Part shown: positions 56,401 to 64,000 of the stretch, one piece after another | Layout: each line of letters starts with the position of its first letter | How positions within the stretch are numbered: position 1 is the first letter of the stretch | Notes under the pieces: generated by a model | Databases searched by the model: none | The model's input: the letters and a program-made list of their open reading frames with translations, nothing else | What the model was told of the DNA's origin: nothing | Origin: Strigamia acuminata | Taxonomy: Eukaryota; Arthropoda; Chilopoda; Geophilomorpha; Linotaeniidae | Length of the DNA: 64,000 nucleotides | Direction: 5' to 3' | Assembly: GCA_949358305.1 (NCBI GenBank) | Contig: OX442321.1 | Span: 6,535,605 to 6,599,604 of the forward strand | Translations under genes and position numbers: made by a program

Positions 56401-57845
56401 TTATTCCGCCTGCGAACGCCAGTTTTTTGCCATGTTGTCAAATTTAGCGGTGAATTCCTTCATGATTCTCTCTTGTTCTTTACCGAGCATTTTCAGCAAT
56501 TCTTCTCGCTCTGCAACTTTTTCGTTGACTTTTTGCTTTGCTCGTTCAGGACAATCCTGTCGCCAATGGCCGTCCTCCCGGCAGAAGTTGCAGGGACCGC
56601 TCTTTCCTCCCTCTCGGTTGACTGGTCCCTTCGTGTACTCTCTGTAACAAGAAGACGAGATCAAATCTAAATGGTCTTCCGATCTATCCTCAGCACTAGA
56701 CGTCTTTGTTTGGTAAGCGTTCCCAGGAGGCGGTATGGGGTTTGACCCGCTATTATTCCTTTTTGATAGAAGTGGTTCGATATTTCCGTTTAGGTAATTC
56801 CGTGATTGGAGCAGCTTAGTTGAGTCTATGCTGCGCTCCTGTATTCGTTGCTGTCGAGCCACTCCTAGAGCTCGTTCTTCTTTTGTCAGATTTTCGTTAT
56901 ACCGAGCATTTACTTCGGTGTGTTTTTTCTCGACGAAAGCTAGGATGGCTTTGAAATTATCTCCTTTAGGAGCGTTCATTTCTCGTAGGACTTTGGTTGC
57001 GGTTTCGTTTAGTCCTTGTTCGAAGAGAGCTTTCTGAGCGTGTTGGTCAAATGGTTTGTCCATTTCACGGAACAGGCTGTCGGCTCGTTGTACGTACTCT
57101 CTCAGAGTTTCCCCGGGAGCTTGCTTCATAGAGCTTACTCTTTTCTGGATTTCCTGGCTCGTCTCGCCATATTGGTTGTGGAACTTTATGACGAAGTCTT
57201 CCCAGTTTCGGGGTTGGACATCAGCGTACCAGTTTCGGGCTCGATTTATCAGCATTTCTGGTATCCCGCGTGAAACCATTTCGTCGGGTTCCGCTCCCAA
57301 ACGATTAATCGTCAGGGCGACTTCGTCCAAAAACAAGTTGCCGGCGTTCCAGGATCCGTCGAACTTAATTAGTCTCAGGGTCGTCCACTTGATGTTGTTA
57401 TCCTTGCGAGAATACAGCCATCGGTCCGCGGAGTAACGTTTCAACAATACTTCGCTTCGATCGTCTTCCTCGATCTCTTGGCCACGGCTTTGTTGAAGTT
57501 TTTGGTCCATGGCCCGAAGGAGTTCGTCTTTCATCGTCCGTAGTTGGTTGCTTAGCGAGTCAGTCTCACTAAGCAGCGGTGATGATCGTGGATTGTCGGA
57601 AGGGAGGCTTGGGTAATGCGTACCGTTGCCCGTCAGTCCGAATTGATTGCGTTGGAACGATGTTTGTCCTGATGATCCCGCGGCGTTCGGATTATTCGTG
57701 AGGTCTTGCGCTACCGTTGAGTTATCGGGGTTCGATTTTTCCGGAGCGGAGGTTCGGCTCAACTTTGTTCCGGGCGGTATCAGATCGTCCAGTCGGGTCC
57801 CCGTGAGGCCTTCGTTCGTTTTTTTGATAAAAACATAGGAGTCTC
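56401..57845 (-). CDS. Gag protein of gag-only LTR element, 5' truncated
   Basis: The open frame runs from the Copia junction at 57845 (no start codon seen before it; the frame is open upstream of 57762) to TAA at 56403-56401, about 480 residues. A Ty3-type retrotransposon Gag region (LIKFDGSWNAGNLFLDEV through RNWYADVQPRNWEDF) is followed by a major-homology-like QAPGETLREYVQRAD stretch and one CCHC knuckle CNFCREDGHWRQDC near the C-terminus, then a Lys/Glu-rich tail. There are no stops or frameshifts although no pol is linked. The true N-terminus lies on the far side of the Copia. Confidence 0.8.
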
Positions 57846-58125
57846 TGTTGGCTTTTGTTCTCCGAGATTTGTGATATGCAATTGATTATTGATGTTACAC
57901 ATGTTTGATTTGTAATTATTTATGATTTTATAGTTTATTATCATGTAAACATTGATGTATCAATTGGGTTACCGTAGTTGGAGTTGTTTTTTAACTGCTT
58001 AGCAACTGTTGTTATTACTTGTTCTCTTGTTGTTGATTTTTCTCCATGCTTGCATGAGATGATTAAATCTTGTTCTTTTACTCACTTTTGGCCTGGAATT
58101 TGTTCATCAATCCATACTTTCAACA
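57846..58125 (+). repeat. 5' LTR of the intact Copia
   Basis: 280 bp, TGTTGGCTTTTG...TTCAACA. The first 12 bases recur at 63989-64000, marking the 3' LTR. Confidence 0.9.
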
Positions 58126-58138
58126 TGGTAGCAGAGGT
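58126..58138 (+). promoter_or_regulatory. Primer binding site, initiator tRNA-Met
   Basis: TGGTAGCAGAGGT directly follows the LTR and matches the complement of initiator tRNA-Met over 12 of 13 bases. Confidence 0.8.
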
Positions 58139-59439
58139 TAGAGTTCATTCCATCACTGTGAGTTGTTCATGTTGAATTTTGGCCAAGTTTTTGTCAAAAT
58201 TCCATGAATTTTCGTTCATCTTATCCTGCTGATCGATTACTCGCTCCTGGCAAAATGGCCGACCTCGTTTCTTCATGCCTGCTCACCCGACGATTTTGAT
58301 GCTTTTTCTACAATTTGCAACGGATTTGAACGCTGCAAATTTTCGTGGGTACTGTCCTGAGCTTGTAGAAGGATCGTGGGTACTTTTCCTGATGGATTTC
58401 CGTGAATTTTCGCCGATGATCGCCGCAGATTCGCCCGATCGCGATGCACCAAATTCCGAGTGATTTTCGCCGACGATTTTCGCGTATTTCATCGAGTTTT
58501 TGACTGTGCCATCCAGTATCTGCTTGTGTTTAGCAGTGTACGTGTTATACACACGATTGTGAGTACTTTTCATCATGTTTTCCACGTTTTTCGGGCCGAT
58601 TTTCGTTATTTTTGCGCCATATACCCGTGCGCTTCACGAGGATCTTCTCGCCGAATTTTAACGTGCTTTTCATCGAATTTAGTGCTTTTTCGTCGATACT
58701 GTGTTGTGCCAGGGATTACTGGATTATTCCACTTGTTTCTACAAGTGTTGTGAGTACTTTGGGATTTGTTTCAAATTTTTTTTGTGTCCGTTACGTCGAT
58801 TACGAACACGAGAGCAGCAGACGCATTTTGTGACTGTTTTTTTCAAGATTTTCGTCGATTTTCGAAGATCTTTGAAGATTTTAAACATTGAATTGAATTC
58901 TCATGTACTTTTTCGTGTTTATTTTTGCAGATTTCGTCAGGTTACGTCGATTTTTGCGTGGATTTCCGTGTGAAATCAGACACGAAGTGGCAGAAGTTTG
59001 CCAACCAATTTGCAGAGATTTTCAAGAAGTTTTGATCGAGTTTTCCAAGAGATTCTACCAGATTCTCCTCATTTTTTTTCATGAAACTTTGTTAAATATT
59101 AAGTTTCGTGAAACTTTGTATAAGATTAAGGTTTTTGGTAGGGACCTGGTGTAGGATCCTGGATTTGTATTTGTTAGTGGATTTAATTGCCCTAACAGAT
59201 ACAAATCTTTGCCTCGGTCATTGCACTTTGACCGTTGTATTAATTTGCCGTGCCCGACAGTGGAGTATCCGGGGGCCATAGGGCCATTATTTCCCGACAA
59301 CTCCTAAACGGCCACTGTTTAGTTGGGTTGGCTAGCAACCTGAATAGCCCAATTCTGGTTTTCCGCCTCGAACAACGATACCGCGCGTTCTCCTGTCACC
59401 TCGACCAAACTTTTCGCAGAACCGCTCACTTATATCGTC
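58139..59439 (+). other. Long leader of the intact Copia
   Basis: 1.3 kb without a convincing gene. It is rich in repeated TTTTCGTCGATTTTCG and TTCGCCGATTTTCG-like words and many short upstream ATGs. It probably contains packaging signals and possibly an internal ribosome entry or splice site; none can be shown from sequence. Confidence 0.5.
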
Positions 59440-62400
59440 ATGGCGGATTCCGGCAAATCTCACCAATTTTCAATTCCACGACTGAACTCTGATAACTACG
59501 AATCTTGGTCCCGAAATATCCAATTTTTGCTCTTGGAAAAAGGAGTAGATGATTTCATCTCAGAGAATCCTCCGGTCAGAGACGAAGCCTGGGATCAGCC
59601 TCGAAAACAGCTTCACGACGACCGTTCAAAGCGTGCAAAAGCCTTGCTTGGCTTGTTTGTCGAGTCCCAATATCAGGACATTGTTCTTGCTGCGGACTCC
59701 GCACGTGACGCCTGGGTAGCCTTGAAAGCGACATTTCAGCCGACTTCTCTTGCCCGAATTGCTAAACTCCGCCGAGATTTCCTGATGATGCGTTTACTTC
59801 CGAATGAAGACATGTCAGTTTTCATTAGCCGTGTCACCAAAGCCCGTGCCGTTTTGAAGGACTTGGAAGTTACATTTTCGGATTCGGATGTCGCTTATCA
59901 ACTTTTGGATTTGTTACCGGATTCATACGAGGCGACCGTGCAAACGATTTACCATTGGTCCAAAGCGGATTTCACATTAAAGGGAGTCTCCGACCATCTT
60001 CTCTCCGAATTTAATCGTTTGAAGATGAAGAATGCAGATTCGGGGTCATCGACTAGTTTACAGTCAGCGAGTTCGTCTTCGAGTGCACCGACGAGAGTTT
60101 TCAAGCCCTTGTCACAAATTCAGTGCTTTAATTGCAAGGAAATGGGACACTATGCGAACAAGTGCCCCAAACCTCGAGTCCAGGGCGTTGCCTCTTCCAA
60201 CTCGTCTACCAATCGTGGTCGCCGATCTTCGTCTCGGAACCGCAAAAGTGGACGCGGTAATGCAACACCACCTGCCCCGAGTGCTCAAAGTGTTTCAAGT
60301 GCAAGGTCCGGTTTAGGTTTCTTTGCACGGTCAGAATCCAACGTCGCATCGACTTCGTCTTTGGAATGGCTAATTGATTCGGGTTCATCTGATCACGTGT
60401 GTTGCCGTCGTGATTCTTTTTCGACGTACAAGCCCGTTTCGAATTATTTCATCATTTTGGGTGAAGGCCGTTCACGAGTTGATGGTATAGGTGACGTGGT
60501 TTTGCGGATTGGTCGTGGTGGCGCGAAAGGAGAATTTCCCGTCACAATGCATAATGTTCTTCATGCCCCCGCTTTTTCGCGTAATTTAGTCAGTTTGTCA
60601 AAAATTGATCGCGCCGGACTACATTTTGTGGCTTCAAATGGTTTAATGACCATTTTTGATCCGTCCGACAAAGCCAAACAATTTCTTTTGCATGCCAAAC
60701 TGAAGGATGATTTATATTCCCTTCAGCATGTCTTGCCCGCAGATCCTACATCTGCGTCGCTTCCTGCGCTTACGGCCACCTCAGTGGTCAAGCCGGTCCT
60801 CTCTGCGCAGACTATAAAGCCTGCTCGGCATGTCACTTTTGCCGAGGGACCTGCTTTATCCCCTCCTTGTAAGCCCCCGAAGGGGAAGTTATCCGATTTA
60901 GAGCTTTGGCACCGGAGATTTGGGCATTTTAATACCGAAGGTTTACACTTTTTAGCGAAATCTCCGAATGCTTCCGGAATCGATATTTCGACTTCCGCAT
61001 TTCCGGCATGTGCCGTGTGTGCTCGTTCTAAATCCACCCGAGCCTCGTTTCCGAGTGCAAAGAATAGAATTTCCAGTAAGAAGCCTTTGGATTTAATCCA
61101 TATGGACGTTTGGGGAAATTCCCCAACTACTTCCGTGGGTGGCGCTCGTTATTTATTAACGATCGTGGATGACTTTTCTCGCTATTCCTTTGTTGTCCCT
61201 ATGAAAACGAAGGGGGAAGTTTTTGAAGTTTTTAAACTTTTCCATGCTCGGATGGAAACATTATGGGGGGCTGGCTGCATTAAAGCAGTCAGAACCGATA
61301 ACGGGATGGAATTTTGCTCTAAAAATTTCGAAAATTTCTTGCTCCAGCGTGGCATCAAGGCACAGCGCACGAATGTTTATACACCTGAGCAGAATGGCGT
61401 TGCGGAACGCCTTAACCGCACCTTATTTGAAGGCGTGCGTTCCTTGTTTTTGATGACGTCTTTGCCTCGAGAATTGTGGGCTGAGCTCGCGGTTTCAATG
61501 ATTTATCTCAAGAATCGCTTTCCACATAAATCTCTGAACAACCTTATCCCCTATTGTCTGTGGTACAATAAGGCTGTTCCACTCAAGCACTTAAAAGTGA
61601 TTGGGTCAAGGTGTTTCGTGCACATACCACAACAGGTCCGTGGTTCAAAATTCGAGTCTCGAGCCTGGACGGGTGTAGTTGTTGGCTATGCTTTGCGCAC
61701 GCGAGGTTATCGCGTGTGGTGCCCGAAGCGCCGTGCAGTGTTTGAGTCAAAGCATGTTCGTTTTGATGAAAACTGCATGTGGGGACATCCTCGTTTTTAT
61801 GAGGGTACTGAGGTAACTGATGAGGGAGCTATATCGGTGACATTAGATTCGGATTTCGATTCCGATCCACCTCTTCCTCCACCTCCTCCTCAACGTCCCC
61901 CCAATCTTCCTCCGCTTTCTTATCCTCCTCCACCTTCTTATCCTCCTCCTCCACCGCCTGTGGTTACTCGACCTTCGGCGCAAGCGCATCCGTTGCCTAC
62001 ACCACCTACTATTGCCTCGCCACTAAATCAGCCTCAGCCTTCTACTTCGGCTGTGGGGGGCAAGTGGACTCGCTCCGAGGTGATTCGGCAGTCTGGTGCG
62101 ACTATGGGAAACACTGATGTGTATTTTTATCCCCCGGATCATACCAGATTACGGAGTCATGTTGACGTTGCGCAATATTGCGCAGATCATCGATTAGCAT
62201 ATGACCGGGATAATTTTGACTTTTGCACCCGGAACGTGCCTGTTTGCACGGTTGATCCCCCTCCGGCAGATCCAACTGCTTTTCCTCTTCCTAGTCCTAC
62301 GGCTTCAGAAGATGAAGCATTAGGGGATTGCTATTCTGCTACACCACGGTACGCGCACTCCTTATTTGCCCAGGTTCCTCGCACCTATAAGGAAGCTATT

Positions 62401-63921
62401 GCAAGTCCCGACCGTGTCCATTGGCAGAAAGCCATGGAGGAAGAGCTTTCACTCTTCCGTGAGCGAGGTGTTTACGAAGAGGTTGAGAAACCTCCTTCTA
62501 ATGTGAACATTGTGGGGAATAAATGGGTTTACTACATCAAGCGCGATGCAGAAGGCGTCGTGCGCCGTTTTAGAGCGATGTTGGTTGCCCAGGGCTTTAG
62601 CCAAAAGTTCGGAGTCGACTATTCCGAGGTTTTCAGTCCCGTGGTTAACTATGTGCTTATACGCCTGTTTTTCGTGCTTCTAGTAGTCGTTTTAGGCTGG
62701 CTAGATGCACATCTCGATGTCAAGGGTGCTTATTTATATGGCAACTTAGATGAAGCTATCTTCATGAGAATTCCTAAGGGCTGGGAAACTCCTCAGAATG
62801 CCGGTAAGGTATGGAGGCTTCATAAGGCCCTTTATGGCCTTCATCAGAGCGGACGGCAATGGAATTTCCGCCTAGTTGAGGCTTTGCTAGGGATTAATTT
62901 CCACAAGCTTCTTGGGATTAATGGCGTATTTATTTCCAACACTTATGATGCTGTCATCCTTGTTTATGTTGATGACATGGTACTTTTCACCAAAGGACAA
63001 GATCCGCGTGATCGAACTGTTAAGGCCCTTCGTGCAATTTTCACGATAACAGATTTGGGTCCGGTATCGAAGTTGTTGGGCGTCCAATTTGATCGCGATG
63101 GTGGTAAAATCTGCATCCATCAGCGCGATTACATTGATAAGATTGCTGAAGACTACGGAATTTCCTCCGAGCATTTGTGCAAAGTCCCGATTACCGTTGG
63201 CACGATGGTCAATTGTGCTAGAGATGGTGAACGTGTTTTGAGGGATGATGAATTCCCATATCGGTCTCTCATTGGGTCTCTGCTCTTTCTAGCTTCTCGA
63301 ACGCGTCCCGATATCCTCTTTCCAGTTATCCTTATGTCACAATATAACACGTGCTTTACTGGAAGGCACGTGGCCCTTTTGCTACAGATCCTCCAGTATG
63401 TGAAGAATACGCGGGAATATTCAATTCAGCTTTCCGCGGTCACTGGAGATATTCTATCAGGGCACTCCGATGCTTCTTGGATCTCAGATCGAGATACAAG
63501 AAAGAGCTTCGGAGGTTATACGATTTCGGTGTTCGGGGTTCCCATTTCCTGGGGTTGCTGTAAGCAACGCTATTGCGCCTTGTCCATTATGGAAGCGGAA
63601 TTCCTAGCGCTTTTGGACGGTGCAAAGGAAATTGTCTGGCTTCATGGTGCGATTGAGCGGACCCGGATTTTTCAACTTCCGGCCCCAACCATGTTCTCTG
63701 ATTCTCTGTCGACGATTTTTTTCACCCGCAACGATATAGAGAATCGGAGGACAAAGCACATTGACGTGAAATTCTTTTTCCTGCGGGATTGGCTAAATGA
63801 GGGTGTTTTTGTTTTGAGGAAAGTTTCAGGTGAATTAAACCCTGCGGACATCTTCACAAAATTTTTCTCGCCCGCCCGCATTCGATATTTATGTCAACAT
63901 TTTTACAGTAGTTTGCGATAG
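59440..63921 (+). CDS. Copia Gag-Pol polyprotein
   Basis: 1493 residues from ATG 59440 to TAG 63921. UBN2-type Gag; CCHC knuckle CFNCKEMGHYANKC (228-241); protease WLIDSGSSDH (near 312); GAG-pre-integrase LWHRRFGHF (488) with a CAVCARSK finger; integrase core DVWG (555), DNGMEF (621) and NGVAERLNRT (650); a proline-rich linker (about 808-850). Then reverse transcriptase KWVYYIKR (1028), LDVKGAYLYG (1093) and YVDDM (1176); RNase H DASW (1344), EAEF (1386), DSLS (1421) and TKHIDV (1439). All catalytic residues are present and the frame is uninterrupted, so it could supply enzymes to defective Copia copies. It is too different in sequence to be the direct parent of the one at 3607. Confidence 0.95.
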   Translation: MADSGKSHQFSIPRLNSDNYESWSRNIQFLLLEKGVDDFISENPPVRDEAWDQPRKQLHDDRSKRAKALLGLFVESQYQDIVLAADSARDAWVALKATFQPTSLARIAKLRRDFLMMRLLPNEDMSVFISRVTKARAVLKDLEVTFSDSDVAYQLLDLLPDSYEATVQTIYHWSKADFTLKGVSDHLLSEFNRLKMKNADSGSSTSLQSASSSSSAPTRVFKPLSQIQCFNCKEMGHYANKCPKPRVQGVASSNSSTNRGRRSSSRNRKSGRGNATPPAPSAQSVSSARSGLGFFARSESNVASTSSLEWLIDSGSSDHVCCRRDSFSTYKPVSNYFIILGEGRSRVDGIGDVVLRIGRGGAKGEFPVTMHNVLHAPAFSRNLVSLSKIDRAGLHFVASNGLMTIFDPSDKAKQFLLHAKLKDDLYSLQHVLPADPTSASLPALTATSVVKPVLSAQTIKPARHVTFAEGPALSPPCKPPKGKLSDLELWHRRFGHFNTEGLHFLAKSPNASGIDISTSAFPACAVCARSKSTRASFPSAKNRISSKKPLDLIHMDVWGNSPTTSVGGARYLLTIVDDFSRYSFVVPMKTKGEVFEVFKLFHARMETLWGAGCIKAVRTDNGMEFCSKNFENFLLQRGIKAQRTNVYTPEQNGVAERLNRTLFEGVRSLFLMTSLPRELWAELAVSMIYLKNRFPHKSLNNLIPYCLWYNKAVPLKHLKVIGSRCFVHIPQQVRGSKFESRAWTGVVVGYALRTRGYRVWCPKRRAVFESKHVRFDENCMWGHPRFYEGTEVTDEGAISVTLDSDFDSDPPLPPPPPQRPPNLPPLSYPPPPSYPPPPPPVVTRPSAQAHPLPTPPTIASPLNQPQPSTSAVGGKWTRSEVIRQSGATMGNTDVYFYPPDHTRLRSHVDVAQYCADHRLAYDRDNFDFCTRNVPVCTVDPPPADPTAFPLPSPTASEDEALGDCYSATPRYAHSLFAQVPRTYKEAIASPDRVHWQKAMEEELSLFRERGVYEEVEKPPSNVNIVGNKWVYYIKRDAEGVVRRFRAMLVAQGFSQKFGVDYSEVFSPVVNYVLIRLFFVLLVVVLGWLDAHLDVKGAYLYGNLDEAIFMRIPKGWETPQNAGKVWRLHKALYGLHQSGRQWNFRLVEALLGINFHKLLGINGVFISNTYDAVILVYVDDMVLFTKGQDPRDRTVKALRAIFTITDLGPVSKLLGVQFDRDGGKICIHQRDYIDKIAEDYGISSEHLCKVPITVGTMVNCARDGERVLRDDEFPYRSLIGSLLFLASRTRPDILFPVILMSQYNTCFTGRHVALLLQILQYVKNTREYSIQLSAVTGDILSGHSDASWISDRDTRKSFGGYTISVFGVPISWGCCKQRYCALSIMEAEFLALLDGAKEIVWLHGAIERTRIFQLPAPTMFSDSLSTIFFTRNDIENRRTKHIDVKFFFLRDWLNEGVFVLRKVSGELNPADIFTKFFSPARIRYLCQHFYSSLR

Positions 63922-63988
63922 GTTTTCGCATTTACTTTTGTTATATCTTGTTATATGATTGAGTCATGTCTCGGAGAATGGGGGGCTC

Positions 63989-64000
63989 TGTTGGCTTTTG
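63989..64000 (+). repeat. Start of the 3' LTR of the intact Copia
   Basis: TGTTGGCTTTTG, identical to the start of the 5' LTR at 57846. The rest lies outside the window. Confidence 0.9.

Larger units (their letters stand above)
55478..57845 (-). mobile_element. Gag-only LTR retrotransposon, split by Copia
   Basis: On the minus strand: a gag ORF, about 290 bp of non-coding sequence, a purine tract TCTTGGGGAGGGACG, then a 630-bp 3' LTR (55478-56107). There is no protease, RT or integrase between gag and LTR. The 5' part is displaced by the Copia at 57846 and should lie past 64000. The layout resembles TR-GAG elements known from plants, non-autonomous elements that keep only gag. Confidence 0.75.
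57846..64000 (+). mobile_element. Copia LTR retrotransposon, apparently intact
   Basis: 5' LTR 57846-58125, initiator-Met primer site at 58126, a 1.3-kb leader, one full gag-pol ORF, purine tract GGAGAATGGGGGGCTC (63973-63988), and the first 12 bases of the 3' LTR before the window ends. It is inserted in the gag of the minus-strand element; the left duplication should be GTCTC (57841-57845). LTR identity cannot be judged here. Confidence 0.92.

Overview
The window is arthropod nuclear DNA. It has spliced genes with GT-AG (and some GC-AG) introns, degenerate TTAGG-type repeats, BEL/Pao and Copia retrotransposons primed by tRNA-Phe and initiator tRNA-Met, and many small inverted-repeat elements. 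The host genes are a tandem array of divergent ionotropic receptors (IRs), the protostome chemosensory branch of the ionotropic glutamate receptors. The species cannot be fixed from the sequence.

Every IR unit follows one ten-exon plan: signal peptide (exon 1), two short exons, extracellular sequence (4-5), ligand-binding lobe S1 (6-7), M1 and pore loop (7), M3 with a SYTSVLTSFL motif (8), S2 (9) and M4 (10). I number the units 0 to 9. Unit 0 is the 3' end of a gene (1-384). Unit 1 (3578-11640) is split by a Copia element in exon 1. Unit 2 (13193-19557) has two alternative sets of exons 1-3. Unit 3 (22179-25985), unit 4 (28178-31833) and unit 7 (38136-42142) look intact. Unit 5 (33606-34323), unit 6 (36303-36948) and unit 8 (43930-44076) are relics. 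Unit 9 (53861-55301) is cut at exon 5 by a retroelement. Units 1 and 3 (type A) carry a C-terminal tail of pentapeptide repeats made by a 15-bp minisatellite. Units 0, 2, 4, 5 and 7 (type B) end in TEI. Blocks of B 3' end, spacer, A gene and B gene repeat along the first 32 kb, pointing to duplication of a gene pair.

The right half is dominated by retroelements. A decayed BEL element (44077-47015) broke unit 8; it holds a snapback element (44964-46309), which itself holds a hAT-type MITE (45774-45898). An intact BEL/Pao with identical LTRs (47628-53508) sits in the presumed promoter of unit 9. A minus-strand gag-only LTR element (55478-57845) cuts unit 9 and is in turn split by an apparently intact Copia (57846 to beyond the window). 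An internally deleted Copia lacking reverse transcriptase (3607-7368) has identical LTRs and a perfect 5-bp target duplication.

Between genes lie solo LTRs (a BEL-type one at 26000-26409, and a TGTGAC...GTCACA family with 4-bp target duplications), hAT, TA-type, TTAA-type and Mutator-like MITEs. Many ends are fixed exactly because a paralogous IR unit supplies the empty site. No RNA gene or CRISPR array was found.
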